Virus record (IMG/VR): IMGVR_UViG_3300027708_000114
Span: 1-46,612 of that record
DNA: 46,612 nt
DNA from: a virus
Reading direction: 5' to 3' (one strand)
Each line of letters begins with the position of its first letter. Position 1 is the first letter of the stretch. This document shows positions 26,989 through 36,985 of the stretch, piece by piece. The translations under genes and the position numbers were made by a program. The notes below the pieces were generated by a model that was given only the letters and a program-made list of their open reading frames with translations, did not search any database and was not told where the DNA came from.

Positions 26989-29838
26989 TTACTGATAGGC
27001 CAGGATGAACACGGCGCCAGGCGCTCCGGCCCCGCCAAACGGATTGCCTTGCCCGCCACCGCCGGGTGCGTTTGCCGCTCCTGCGGCGCCTCCGTAATAC
27101 GTGTTGCCGTTAAATGCGGTGTTTCCTGGACTCATGCCAGCGGAGTAATACCACGAGCCCAAAATGCTTGACGCATATGCGTATCCGTAGGTGCTGCCGC
27201 CAGCAGTTCCACCGGCTCCGCTCACGGTGGTTCGCCCGGTCGCTACAGCACTGGAGGGGTATGCCGCTCCCTGCGCTGCGCCGCCCGCGCCCACTGTCAC
27301 CGCAACGGTGGACAACCCGGTCGCTGTCCATGTTCCGGTCGCCCACTGGCCAGCCAGGCCGCCCGTGTAATACGTGCTTGTCGTTGTCGTGGTGAACATT
27401 CCACCGCCGCCGCCCACCACAACCACGTCCAATTTGGTTGCCCATGTCGGCACCGAGTAGCTAAATGTTCCCGCCGTCGAGAACGTCGTCAGCACGGGCG
27501 GGTAGGCCGTGGACGCGTTGCCGCCGGACAGGGCGAGCCACGGTGTGACTGCGGCGTAGGTGGGGCTGGCGATGGTACTCGGAGCAATAGTCGATAGAGA
27601 CTGTTGCAATACCACTGCGATGCCAGCGGTGTATCCCGCGCTGACTGTTGCGGCAAAGGTCACCGAGCCGACAGTTGAGGAATCGCCAATGACGATGTTG
27701 CCCGAGTATGTTGCGTTGCTGCTATACAGGAATCGTTGCGTCTTGGTGTAACCGCTCAATGTGGCGGCGCTGGACAATGATGTGCCACAAATTGCGTTGA
27801 CGACGATGCCGCCCGTCACTCCGGTTGCGGTGACCGAAGGCGACGTGCTGCTGCCATATGACGTGGTCACCGTTGAGGCTAAGCCGGTATTGAGGTATGA
27901 AACGCTGTCGCCAGCAAGCGAGTTGTTGATGGTTCCACTGAACGTCGCCGTCACGGTGACCGTTTGTGTTCCACCGGAGACATTTGCGAGGCCGAACATT
28001 TGAAGCAAACCACTGTTCGCGGTGTTATTTGGAGAAACCGAGCCAAGCGATGTCATGGTGACGCCGCCGTAGGTGACGGTAATTGAGGACACCGAACCCG
28101 ACAGGTTGAGTTGCGCGAACGCTGACACGACGACGTAGGCCCCCGCCGTCGCGGTGTGTGACCAGGAAATCGTGGAAGACGACGAGGTCTGGTTATTCAG
28201 GTGCGCGCCAGCACCGGCCGCATCGTAAGCAACAGAACTGGCCGCCCTACTCGCACCCAGCCGCTGCGGATACATGCCCGACGCAGTAATCGCCGGAACC
28301 AGCGAGGTCTGCCCGACGAGGTTGTAGGTGCCGCTGCCCACGACGACCAGCTCGACGGCGTACACGTCACCTTGGAACACGCCGACATACGGACTCACCG
28401 CCGCCGTGGTGTTGCTGCCCGTCAGCGAACTGGTGATTGTCAGCATCGTCTGCGCGGTGTTGGCGAGCGTGCCGGTAAAAGTCACGATGAACGGGCCGCC
28501 GTAGGCGGCGGTAATCGGATTGACCGCGACGACACTGACGTTGCCGGTGCCGATGCCCGACAGCGCGGCCAGCGCCGTCTGCACAGTCGCGGCTGAATCG
28601 TTCCATTGCAACGTCGATGTGGTGGCCGAGCCGAACGTCAGCTTGTAGGTGCCGCCGGTCGGCGTGCCGAGGTTGACCGTCTGCACGGCGCACGCCGTCA
28701 CCGTGCCCGACGTGGTGGTGTTGGGGATGGTGTAGTAGTTCCACAATACTGACGAACCGCCGGCCACTGAGCCTTGCAGGTTCGGCGTCGTGTACACCCA
28801 TGACAGCGCCCCGGTGGACAGGTTCATCGCGTACAGGTTGAAGTAGAAACCTGTCAGCGTGGACATACTGCCGCCGCTGGGGTAGCCCAACCACGCGAAC
28901 TGGTCTTTCTGCGCGGCGACATCGGGAATGGAAATCATGCCGATGACCGAACCGGCCTGCGTCACTGCCGTTGTCGGCATCGTCGTGCTGACCGTGGATA
29001 GATGAAAAGTAGGGTCCAGAGTCGGGTCGACGTTGTTGGCGATCTGCTTGGTGGTCGCCTGGCCCTTGTTGAAACCGTCGGTGGTTTGGGAGAACGCAGC
29101 TAGCGAGTTGCCGGGTGGCGTTCCCGGTTGGGCGCCAGACGATGCCGGCGGCGCATAGCCGATAAAGCCTTTCGTGAATGCCGTCCACTGATTCTGGATT
29201 GCCGTCAGCGAGCCGGTGGTTTGGCCGCTGATGTTGCCGACAAAACTGTTGGCCCATTTTTGGAGATCGTCACCGATATGGGCGCCGCCTAGTACCGGCA
29301 GCATGTTCGCGGTCGGGATGAGTTTGAGCGCGGTTTCAATGCTGGCTATGGTCGTTCCGGCCTGGCCCAGCGCGGTGTTGATGCTGTTGATGATGTTTTG
29401 CTCGGTGGCGGTCACGCCGGTGATAAAACTCGCCGGAATGGATTGCAGCGCGGCATTAAGGTCGGTCAGCGCATGATTCGTGCCAGAGCCGCCGGTTATC
29501 AGGTTGATCACGTCGTCAATGATTCGCTGCGCGAGCTTGATGGCCGCGACGACATCGGCGATGACGGTGCCGCCGATGCCGTTGATGAGGGCTTCAATAT
29601 CGTTGATCGTTTGAAGCACCGGGGCGAGCGCGGTCTCCAACGCCGCAAGTTGCTCCTGCCAGCCCGCCGGTAGAACGCCGTTGAGCGCCCGGATGATTGC
29701 CTCAACCACCAGCTTCGTCATCGCTGCGGGCAGTTGTTGCGCCCAGTACTGAAGCTGATGCTCGGCTAGAAGAAACTGCTGCTGGCGGTTGTAGCTGTCA
29801 TCGTGGATGCCGGGGTTCGGCGTGATCGGATAGGTCAC
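26989..29838 (-). CDS. Large minor tail protein / fibre, 949 aa
   Basis: The N-terminal third is long helical (QFLLAEHQLQYWAQQLPAAM; repeated ALxxALxPIxxxIxxI segments), a baseplate-anchored stalk. The middle is beta-rich and contains a module paralogous to the AT-rich 22614-23288 gene (SRAASSVAYDAAGAG, TISWSHTAT, SGYTKTQRF). The last 150 residues are a glycine-rich domain (VVVVGGGGGMF; VTVGAGGAAQGA; PGGGGQGNPFGGAGAPGAVF), as in host-recognition tips of other phage fibres. Likely a receptor-binding protein. GTG start. Confidence 0.82.
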   Translation of the reverse strand: MTYPITPNPGIHDDSYNRQQQFLLAEHQLQYWAQQLPAAMTKLVVEAIIRALNGVLPAGWQEQLAALETALAPVLQTINDIEALINGIGGTVIADVVAAIKLAQRIIDDVINLITGGSGTNHALTDLNAALQSIPASFITGVTATEQNIINSINTALGQAGTTIASIETALKLIPTANMLPVLGGAHIGDDLQKWANSFVGNISGQTTGSLTAIQNQWTAFTKGFIGYAPPASSGAQPGTPPGNSLAAFSQTTDGFNKGQATTKQIANNVDPTLDPTFHLSTVSTTMPTTAVTQAGSVIGMISIPDVAAQKDQFAWLGYPSGGSMSTLTGFYFNLYAMNLSTGALSWVYTTPNLQGSVAGGSSVLWNYYTIPNTTTSGTVTACAVQTVNLGTPTGGTYKLTFGSATTSTLQWNDSAATVQTALAALSGIGTGNVSVVAVNPITAAYGGPFIVTFTGTLANTAQTMLTITSSLTGSNTTAAVSPYVGVFQGDVYAVELVVVGSGTYNLVGQTSLVPAITASGMYPQRLGASRAASSVAYDAAGAGAHLNNQTSSSSTISWSHTATAGAYVVVSAFAQLNLSGSVSSITVTYGGVTMTSLGSVSPNNTANSGLLQMFGLANVSGGTQTVTVTATFSGTINNSLAGDSVSYLNTGLASTVTTSYGSSTSPSVTATGVTGGIVVNAICGTSLSSAATLSGYTKTQRFLYSSNATYSGNIVIGDSSTVGSVTFAATVSAGYTAGIAVVLQQSLSTIAPSTIASPTYAAVTPWLALSGGNASTAYPPVLTTFSTAGTFSYSVPTWATKLDVVVVGGGGGMFTTTTTSTYYTGGLAGQWATGTWTATGLSTVAVTVGAGGAAQGAAYPSSAVATGRTTVSGAGGTAGGSTYGYAYASSILGSWYYSAGMSPGNTAFNGNTYYGGAAGAANAPGGGGQGNPFGGAGAPGAVFILAYQ

Positions 29839-29841
29839 GGG

Positions 29842-30717
29842 CTACACCGGCAAGGCGAGAACCTGGAACGACGTGGTCGCGGCCGACGTCGTCCAAGCGT
29901 CGGTGGTGGATGCGACCTGCTGCGCATAGAGCACGATGGTGGCCGTGGTTCCCGCCGAGACCTGGCCGTAGGTGGAACCTGAGCCGGTCGGCACGTTGGA
30001 CGTCAACACCGGAGCCTGGGTCGCCGTACCCGGTGCGCTGTATCCGATGCCGACCTGCTGGCCACTGGAGTTGCCGATGTAGGCGTAGAGGTTGCACTGG
30101 GTGTTAACCGTGCCGGTGACGATGCACTGGCCCGAGACCACCGGGAAGAAGTTGTAGGGCTGGGCGGGGATGACGATCTGCGCAAGCTGGCGTGGACCGG
30201 CAGTGTTGCCCGACGTTGCCGAAATGGACGTCGGGAAGTACACCGCGCCCTTCGGTGGCGGCACCGGGCTGAACTTGCTGGTGGTGGCATTCCACATCAG
30301 CGTGAAACCGTTGGCCAGCGCCAGCGTTCCGAGCCCCGACGGTGCGCTCGTTGTCGCCGTGGATGTACCGGCGACGTAATCGGTGGATGCGCCGATGCTG
30401 TAGCTTCCAGTGCTGCCGGTAGCACCCGCGGGCAGACCCAGGTTCAGCGAGTAGGTGGACGCCACTCCTGCGCCACCTGCGGTCAACTGCGTCAACGTCG
30501 CAGTGGCCGAGCTTCCCGCCGACAGCGTGGTCACGGTGCCGATGGAAATGGTGGGCGGCAGGCCGGGTGTGCCGTTGACGAGCGCGGGAAGCGTGCCGAG
30601 GCCACCGGATGGCGTGATGGTGAGGGTGGCGATTCCCGTCGTCGGGTCGAATGCGTTGTTCAGTGTCAGCGTGCAGTTGTCAACGACGAGCGAGTTACCG
30701 CTTACCGAGATGCTCAT
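29842..30717 (-). CDS. Minor tail protein, 291 aa
   Basis: Beta-rich N-terminus (SISVSGNSLVVDNCTLTLNN), a short collagen-like GLPAGATGSTGSYS segment near residue 100, and a C-terminal beta domain (YNFFPVVSGQCIVTGTVNTQ ... AYIGNSSGQQVGIGYS). The Gly-X-Y-like linker and Ser/Thr richness fit a trimeric fibre subunit. AGGA site upstream of ATG. Confidence 0.72.
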   Translation of the reverse strand: MSISVSGNSLVVDNCTLTLNNAFDPTTGIATLTITPSGGLGTLPALVNGTPGLPPTISIGTVTTLSAGSSATATLTQLTAGGAGVASTYSLNLGLPAGATGSTGSYSIGASTDYVAGTSTATTSAPSGLGTLALANGFTLMWNATTSKFSPVPPPKGAVYFPTSISATSGNTAGPRQLAQIVIPAQPYNFFPVVSGQCIVTGTVNTQCNLYAYIGNSSGQQVGIGYSAPGTATQAPVLTSNVPTGSGSTYGQVSAGTTATIVLYAQQVASTTDAWTTSAATTSFQVLALPV

Positions 30718-30723
30718 AGTGTC

Positions 30724-32550
30724 CTAGTGGCTGCTCAGAGTGATGATTTGGAACGCCTTCTCGAAGCTCACGAGCTTGCGGTATAGCTTGGCCAGTGGCG
30801 ATTCGACCAGAGATCCGTCGCCCACGGTGATCTCCATTTTCCCCAGCCGCGTGGTGCGGTCATCGGTGAAGACCACGGAGTTGACGTAGTCGGTGTAGAG
30901 CAGGCCGCGGCTGGCGAAGCTGGCCATCTGCCCGACGTGAATATCAACCCCAAGGGTGTACGGATACCCATTGAAGGCTGTCCACTGATAGGTGTACTGG
31001 CCGCGTGTCTCCCACATCGCGTTCTGCATGGCGAACCAGGAGTCAAGCGTGTACGCCGATGAGCCGGTCTGGCAGAAGTATTCAGGGAACCCGTAGGGTC
31101 CGAGGTCTTGGCGACGGCCGAAGTTTTCCGAGCGCCAGAACGCTAGCAGGACGTCGTCGATGATGCCGTTGAACAGGTCAGTAGGTATGCCGCTGATGCC
31201 GATGATGATGGACAGCGACGAAATGGCGAAACCTACGACGAGATTGAGAAGGTCGTTGATCCATTGAGGACTTTTGCCGCCGGCGACAATCGTGTGCGCT
31301 AATGCGTGCCGCGCTTTGATGCTGTACTGCAGCGTGCCACCAGCGGGGTCGTCCGTCATAACAACCCACGGCTGAACAAAGTTGACGCCCAGCTTCGGCG
31401 CGATGTTGATGCCCTGTGGCGCGTACTCATGTGACGGGTTGAGGAACGGGGCGAGCACTTGGCCCAGCGCCGAGTTTTCAAGGTCAACGGCGGTCTGCAG
31501 GATTCCGTCAAGGAACGTGCCGGTCGGGCCGGTGACATTGAGGTTGGACTTGGCGTCCATGACGATGGTGGCTTGGGTCAGCGTGGCGCGCAAACCCTTG
31601 GGCTGCGGGTCACCCGGTAGCCACAGTTGCATCGTGACGGTGATGCCGGTGTCCTTGCAGACCTGGGCAATGAGCGTGTCCAGTTGATCCATGCGCCCCG
31701 AAAAGCTGACCCACGGCGAGGTGTCGAACCAGAAGTTCGTCGGCACCACCACAATCGGCGTCATGAGTTCCTGCTGCAGGTTGCCGTTGGACATCAACAA
31801 CGTCCCGAACCAGGACTCCCAGTTCAGTTCACCCGAGCCCAGATTGTCGACCATTTCCCAGATGCCACTCTGTAGCCTGAAGCATTGCTCCGCGACCAGG
31901 GTCTTGATGCAGGTGATGGCAGGGCCGATGTAGACGGCAGTCGAGGGGAACTGTATTTCGATGGGCAGGAGAAATGCAGGCCAGCACAAGATTTTCGACA
32001 GCCATGCGTAGTCGCTGACACACGTCACGACGATGGTGTTGATTGAATTGTGGTATCTGTCCTCGGCGGTGAAGACGCGGCCCGAGTAACGGATGGTGCC
32101 CGTTTCGATGGTGATGGGCACGACGGTTTTGGCGCAATTCAGCAATGCGGGAACCAGTGGGTCGTTGCCTTTGATGACGATTTCGGCCGACCCGACAGCG
32201 TTGCGCGCCAACTGGAACGTCAGCGAAATGTAGTCGTTGAGCTCGCCGATGGCGCGGTACACCTTGTCATACACCGTGATGCGGATGTCATCGGACGGCC
32301 GATTGACGGCGTCGGCGGCGATGCTGGCGGCTTCAATGGCGACTGCGGGCGTGCCGTTGTAGTAACCGGTTTCGATGAGCTCAAGAAGCGAACGGCCTCC
32401 GGTGAACTGGCCGTCGGTGTAGGACAGTGGCGGCTGGAACGGCAGCAGGACTTCGCCGGCCGGGAACGTGCTCGGTATCGGTGCGGGCGCCACCGGCTGC
32501 ACGATCTGCTGCGGCGGCAGGTTGGGGTTGAATGGTCCTTGCAGGCTCAC
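30724..32550 (-). CDS. Minor tail protein (baseplate hub/tail endopeptidase-like), 608 aa
   Basis: The best start is GTG 32550, which overlaps the upstream stop (GTGA) and follows AGGACG; the ATG at 32631 would overlap by 85 bases. The N-terminus is Pro-rich; 90-230 is beta-rich (DIRITVYDKVYRAIGELNDY; TIETGTIRYSGRVFTAEDRY) as in siphovirus Tal/hub proteins. A central helical part and C-terminal beta region follow. It probably forms the tail-tip hub that the fibres attach to. Confidence 0.75.
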   Translation of the reverse strand: MSLQGPFNPNLPPQQIVQPVAPAPIPSTFPAGEVLLPFQPPLSYTDGQFTGGRSLLELIETGYYNGTPAVAIEAASIAADAVNRPSDDIRITVYDKVYRAIGELNDYISLTFQLARNAVGSAEIVIKGNDPLVPALLNCAKTVVPITIETGTIRYSGRVFTAEDRYHNSINTIVVTCVSDYAWLSKILCWPAFLLPIEIQFPSTAVYIGPAITCIKTLVAEQCFRLQSGIWEMVDNLGSGELNWESWFGTLLMSNGNLQQELMTPIVVVPTNFWFDTSPWVSFSGRMDQLDTLIAQVCKDTGITVTMQLWLPGDPQPKGLRATLTQATIVMDAKSNLNVTGPTGTFLDGILQTAVDLENSALGQVLAPFLNPSHEYAPQGINIAPKLGVNFVQPWVVMTDDPAGGTLQYSIKARHALAHTIVAGGKSPQWINDLLNLVVGFAISSLSIIIGISGIPTDLFNGIIDDVLLAFWRSENFGRRQDLGPYGFPEYFCQTGSSAYTLDSWFAMQNAMWETRGQYTYQWTAFNGYPYTLGVDIHVGQMASFASRGLLYTDYVNSVVFTDDRTTRLGKMEITVGDGSLVESPLAKLYRKLVSFEKAFQIITLSSH

Positions 32551-33683
32551 CAGGGCCACGTCCTGTACGGAGTGGATGCGGCAATGATTTTGCTGTTGGA
32601 GTTGCCGCCGTTGATGGACACCGGAATCCACGACGTCACGGGCATCTGGCCATCTTTTTTGGGCGGCAACGCTGACGCACTGGTGAATCGGCCGTTGAGT
32701 AACGAGTACATCGGACCCTGTGGCGGCAGAATGCCGAACAGTGACTCGAACTGCTGCAACAAGGGCGGCACGTTGTTGTTCGTGACGAAGTTGACGACCT
32801 GCTCAACGAGAGTCTGGAACTGCGACAGCGCCTGCGCCGGCTGACCGACCGAGACGTCAACGACGCTGCGAAGACGCGGCATTGTGGTGATCAGCGCGAC
32901 CTGACCCGCATACAGCGGCCCGAAGCGCACGGTGCTGGTGGTGGTGCTGAGCAGGCCGGGACCGCCGCCCGATATGGCGTTCGACCCGGTCGCGTACACG
33001 TTGGCGCCGTTGCCCAGGGAAAAAGTTCCCGGCCCGTACACCAGGAATCGCGGCCATGACGGTCGGGTGCCGAGGTTTGTCAGCGGCAGGAACCCTGAAC
33101 CGTTTGCGCCGTCAGGAAGCGCCGACAACGCTCCTGCGTGCTTACCGCCGGGAAACTGGCTGACGCTGTCGATACCCTGCCAGAAAGCGTCATCGCCGCG
33201 GCATTCCCAGGTGAAGCTGAATCGGCGGTGCAGCGATGGGTCTTGCTGCAGCGCATCGGGAATGCGGGACTTTTGGCGCACCGGCATCCACCACTGGCCG
33301 AGCTCTTGGGTGAACACGTTGAGCGTGCCGACGTTGGGCGGGTTCCATGCGGAGATCCAGCTTCGGACAACCGTCCGCAGTGACGCGGGGGTTTTTCCGG
33401 ATGCTTCCAAGGTGAGCTTGATGGTGGCTGGCTCAAAGACGGTGTCAAGGTAGGTGACACCATCCTGGCGTGCTGCCTGTTGGTCAAGGATCGAAAACGG
33501 CGCCTGGAATCCTTCAGTGCCGAGCAGACCGATTCCGTCCTCAGTGCCAAGGTCTGGCGCCTTGCCGCCTTGCAGAAAGAAGATGCTGCCCTCGGCTCCC
33601 ACAAAGCTGATGTCAGGAACGGCGCCTTTAAGGGCACGCCGATCACCCATCGGGGAGATGATGCCGGGAGGATAGGTGCTCAT
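32547..33683 (-). CDS. Distal tail-like minor tail protein, 378 aa
   Basis: ATG 33683 overlaps the tape-measure stop (ATGA). Immediate position after the tape measure, size and beta-rich content (TVFEPATIKLTLEASGKTPA, RRFSFTWECRGDDAFW, GQWWMPVR) match the Dit-like distal tail proteins of siphoviruses. It would cap the tail tube and hold the hub encoded next. Confidence 0.78.
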   Translation of the reverse strand: MSTYPPGIISPMGDRRALKGAVPDISFVGAEGSIFFLQGGKAPDLGTEDGIGLLGTEGFQAPFSILDQQAARQDGVTYLDTVFEPATIKLTLEASGKTPASLRTVVRSWISAWNPPNVGTLNVFTQELGQWWMPVRQKSRIPDALQQDPSLHRRFSFTWECRGDDAFWQGIDSVSQFPGGKHAGALSALPDGANGSGFLPLTNLGTRPSWPRFLVYGPGTFSLGNGANVYATGSNAISGGGPGLLSTTTSTVRFGPLYAGQVALITTMPRLRSVVDVSVGQPAQALSQFQTLVEQVVNFVTNNNVPPLLQQFESLFGILPPQGPMYSLLNGRFTSASALPPKKDGQMPVTSWIPVSINGGNSNSKIIAASTPYRTWPW

Positions 33684-36115
33684 AATTGGAGCTGCGGCAA
33701 GTTACCCGCACCCATGTTCATGTTGTTCGACGCCGCTCCCTGCGGTGGCTGCTGCGGCGCATCGGCAGACTTGACGTGAATCGGATCGTCCTTGCCGCCG
33801 CTGGGTCCATTTGGCGTCCCGGCTGGCGGTTGGTTTCCGTTGAGCGGGTCGTGTTTGTCATCAGGTTTTTTCGGATCTGCCGTCGCACCGGCAATGTTGG
33901 GCGTGTTCGCCTGCTGGCCGACCAAGCCGCCCAGAATCTTTCCGGCCCAGCCGCCTAGCTGCACTGTCGGGGCACCGAACTGGCCGCCTTGAAGCCCGAA
34001 TGTCTGCAGTGGTGCGCTGGCCAGAATGGATGCGGCTTGCACGCCGGTGGAAATGGCCTGGTTGGCGATCTGTGTTCCGGCCTGGGCCGCCATGCCTGCC
34101 AGTGGCCCGCCCGCGCCCATGAATCCTGCTGCTGTCGCTGCGCCGACGATACCCTGCTCGGCTAGGCCGATCAGGCCGCCGCCGCTGACGCCGCCACCGG
34201 GGCCGCTACCGAACGGCACCTGCTGCTTGGGTCCGGTGGGCGCCGGTCCTGCGGCGTTGGGCATGGTGGGTGGGGAAACGATGCCGGGGCCAAAGAACAT
34301 ATCCTGGCCCATGCCGGGAACGCCGCCGCCGTAGCCTTGGCTCATCCCGCCTCGACGGCCACCACCGGCTGCGCCGGCAGGGCTGACAACGCTCGCTGCG
34401 CTTGGCCCGCCAGAACCATAGATGTAACCGCGGCCCGCTGTGGCGGCGGCGGCATTCTGCGCGGAAATCCAGTAGTCACTACCTTTGCCTTGCGGCGCAG
34501 GGTCTGCTACGCGAATGTTGCCGCCTTTTTCATCCACGCCCATGACGGCGACGTAGTGCTGTGTGCCTTCAGAATAGTTGGGCGCATTGGTTCCGTTGAC
34601 GCCTTGAACCCTGACACCGTTGACAAGGTCGTAATTGAGGACACCGCCATAGCCAGATTCCACCGACTTGGACAGATCTGCCATAAGTTTTTGAGGGTTG
34701 TTTTGTCCAGTGACCCCGGTGTATCCAGCCTGCGGCGCGTACCTTTGCAGGGTCGCCAATTCGGTGCCAAAAGGGGTTTGCCCATTGGCGACGGTGTTCA
34801 TGTCGGCGGTCAATCCTTGCTGACCCCTAAAGATGCCTTGGCCGTTGAGAACGATGTTGGCCGCGCTCGGGCCGCAGTTGATTGCCAGCGTCTGGGCCTG
34901 AATGCTTCGGTCGTAAGGCAGTTGAAACATGCCCGCCCCGGTGGCATTGACACCGCCGCCGCTGCCACTGCTGGCGCCGCCCGAAAAACCACCCGCCGAG
35001 GCTCCGTTGGCAAACCCGTCAACGATGACGTGGACCGGGCCGCGACCTGATCTACCGAGGGCGCCGCCGGCATTCTCGCTTGAACCGCTGGCCGTATCGT
35101 CGGCTGAGCTCTTGCTCGATTCTGATTCGGCATTGGTTGCCGGTGCGGGGTTCTTGGCGAAAAACCACCCTTTTCCTGGCTCAATGAAGTTATTGTTATT
35201 GTCGACCAAGTGGTCGTACCCGTCAGCGCCCTTGGCGACTTTCCGTCCATACATATCGGTTTTAACTTCCGGCCCGAACATACCGCCTGGCTTTTGCAGT
35301 TGAGGATCTGTGGGAGCCGTGGGAAGCCCGAGATGGTCGTGTAGCCACTTGCCAGCATTTGCTGGTCCCTGGAACAGCATTTTGTCAAGGGTGCTGTTGT
35401 CGCCGATGATTGGTGCAGTATGCAGCATCTTGTCAATTTCGGGGTCATTGACTAGCTGGCCAATGGTATTGAGCGTTGAGACAATGCTGCTCAACGCGCC
35501 GAGCTTGCCGCCAATCCTCCCGAGCTTGCCCTCAAGGCCGCCAGCATTTTTATCAAATCCGCTAAACAGTTCCTTGCCGTCGCTCAAATGCCTATTGAGG
35601 TCTGTGAGGTACGGGATTTCTTTTGATGTTGCATCAGCGAACTTGTTGAGTGTGTCAGCAGCTTTGCTGCCACCAATTTTTTCCAAACCTTCGGAAACTG
35701 CTCTGAGGCTTTCGCTAAGGTTTTTGTCACCCACGGCATCTTTTAGATGCTTGAACGGGTCTCCGATTTTCTTTTCAAGAAACTCTGACAGGTTTCCGCC
35801 GAGGCTGCTACCCAGCTTTTTGGTATCGCCCAGCGAGTCGACCAGACTGGCCGCTAACGAATTGCCAACTTCTTTGCCGGCAGTTTTAGCACCGTCTTTG
35901 AGTGTCTTTTCGAGAACGGCTGCAGCTTTGTTCCCGTTGCTTGATATCGAACTTGCGATTTCGTCGGTGATCTGCTTGCCGATTTCGGTGCCAGTGTTTT
36001 TGGCGCCGCCTTTGATTTTCTCGGCGGTTTCTTTACCGGCTTTTTCGGCAGCTTTCTCGTCCACCTTGGGCACGACGTCGACATAGATGACATCTTCGTC
36101 ATTGGCCATCGACAC
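33680..36115 (-). CDS. Tape measure protein with embedded C39-like peptidase domain
   Basis: An 811-aa protein. GTG 36115 is preferred since AAGG lies seven bases before it; ATG 36109 is possible. The N-terminal half is helical (KVDEKAAEKAGKETAEKIKG, DSLGDTKKLGSSLGGNLSEF). About 395-560 is a globular domain with NCGPSAANIVLNG (Cys414), THYVAVMG-type HYVAVMGVDEKGG (His520) and IRVADP (Asp538), matching the C39-like papain-fold pattern. The C-terminal part is Gly/Pro/Ala-rich. The protein sets tail length (about 120 nm by the usual 0.15 nm per residue) and may help penetrate the wall. Confidence 0.9.
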   Translation of the reverse strand: MSMANDEDVIYVDVVPKVDEKAAEKAGKETAEKIKGGAKNTGTEIGKQITDEIASSISSNGNKAAAVLEKTLKDGAKTAGKEVGNSLAASLVDSLGDTKKLGSSLGGNLSEFLEKKIGDPFKHLKDAVGDKNLSESLRAVSEGLEKIGGSKAADTLNKFADATSKEIPYLTDLNRHLSDGKELFSGFDKNAGGLEGKLGRIGGKLGALSSIVSTLNTIGQLVNDPEIDKMLHTAPIIGDNSTLDKMLFQGPANAGKWLHDHLGLPTAPTDPQLQKPGGMFGPEVKTDMYGRKVAKGADGYDHLVDNNNNFIEPGKGWFFAKNPAPATNAESESSKSSADDTASGSSENAGGALGRSGRGPVHVIVDGFANGASAGGFSGGASSGSGGGVNATGAGMFQLPYDRSIQAQTLAINCGPSAANIVLNGQGIFRGQQGLTADMNTVANGQTPFGTELATLQRYAPQAGYTGVTGQNNPQKLMADLSKSVESGYGGVLNYDLVNGVRVQGVNGTNAPNYSEGTQHYVAVMGVDEKGGNIRVADPAPQGKGSDYWISAQNAAAATAGRGYIYGSGGPSAASVVSPAGAAGGGRRGGMSQGYGGGVPGMGQDMFFGPGIVSPPTMPNAAGPAPTGPKQQVPFGSGPGGGVSGGGLIGLAEQGIVGAATAAGFMGAGGPLAGMAAQAGTQIANQAISTGVQAASILASAPLQTFGLQGGQFGAPTVQLGGWAGKILGGLVGQQANTPNIAGATADPKKPDDKHDPLNGNQPPAGTPNGPSGGKDDPIHVKSADAPQQPPQGAASNNMNMGAGNLPQLQL

Positions 36116-36945
36116 TCACCGCCCTTCGTCGTCTGTGTGCCCGCGCATCTGCGCAACGATTTGGTCATGGACGGCGCGAGTCTCCGCGCGCTTGGCTTCC
36201 TCAATCCGCACCGAAGACGGCGGCAGGATCGGCTTGTAGGTCATCTGCTCTTTGCCAAGCAGCGCCCAGAGATCCCCGCGCATCGCTTTGATCTCGTTGA
36301 CGATGGCGGCCAGCAGATGATCGGTCAGTCGCCAGTCCTGGGCCAACCGGAACGATGACGTGTCCGACAGGTTCTCCACACGGTTGATGACCGTGCGGCT
36401 GGACAACGTGCCGCGATGCCAGTCGGCGATGTCTAGGCCGTACTCGCGGGCCAGGTCGGCTTCAATCTCGCTGGCGTACTCCGCGAGCAGCGCCAGGACT
36501 ACTTGCCTTTTGGGTCGTCGTCGTCATCCTCGTCACCGCTCTCGGCGAGGTCGTTCCAGATGGAGTGAATCTCGCGGGCGGTGAAGCCGTGGTCAACCAG
36601 CTTGACGTAGTCCTCGTCACCGAGGATTGCCTTCATCAACCGCACCAGATACGGCTCTGCGGGCTTGCCGTCAATCTGCGGCGGTTCTACGGCGCGGGTC
36701 ATTGGCCGACCGGTCTCAGGGTCTTTCTTCGGCTTTCCGGCATCGTCCAGCAGTGGCTCGCGGTCCAGGCCGTCGCCGCGCTGCATTGCCTCAAAGCGAC
36801 CCAGTGCGGCGTCGTCAATCCGCAGCGGGTGCGGCAACCGGATGGTGCTGCCGTCCTTGAGCTCAAAGTCGACGTAGGGCTGTTGACCCAGGGCTTCGAT
36901 GCGCTGCTCTCCATACCCGAGAGCCTTCACACGACGATCTTTCAT
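36116..36945 (-). CDS. Tail assembly chaperone G-T frameshift product
   Basis: A -1 slip at CCCAAAA (36508-36514), three codons before the stop of the first frame, continues translation as RQVVLALLAEYASEIEADLA and on through SSRTVINRV to the TGA at 36116, giving about 275 residues. Two overlapping reading frames between the major tail and tape measure genes, joined by a programmed slip, are a conserved feature of long-tailed phages. The second frame lacks its own good start. The fusion recruits the tape measure during tail assembly. Confidence 0.88.
36499..36945 (-). CDS. Tail assembly chaperone G
   Basis: The unshifted 148-aa product: MKDRRVKALGYGEQRIEALG, a beta segment YVDFELKDGSTIRLPHPLRI, a helical AEPYLVRLMKAILGDEDYVK and an acidic end (ESGDEDDDDDPKGK). 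The acidic end codons (GAC)n run into the slippery site. Lambda gpG equivalent by position and size. AGGACAG upstream of ATG. Confidence 0.85.
   Translation of the reverse strand: MKDRRVKALGYGEQRIEALGQQPYVDFELKDGSTIRLPHPLRIDDAALGRFEAMQRGDGLDREPLLDDAGKPKKDPETGRPMTRAVEPPQIDGKPAEPYLVRLMKAILGDEDYVKLVDHGFTAREIHSIWNDLAESGDEDDDDDPKGK
36508..36514 (-). other. Programmed -1 ribosomal frameshift site
   Basis: On the minus strand the heptamer is C CCA AAA in frame, so both tRNAs can re-pair after a one-base slip (CCC AAA). The downstream -1 frame is open for about 130 codons. Stop of the zero frame is at 36499-36501. Confidence 0.85.
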
Positions 36946-36985
36946 GGCTGTCCTGATTTTCTGGCTGTGCGTGCAAACGGTGAAA

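Noticed and set aside
32551-32631. Upstream ATG start for the 608-aa minor tail protein
   Set aside because: It would overlap the previous gene by 85 bases with no ribosome-binding site, while GTG 32550 gives the four-base overlap seen throughout this genome.
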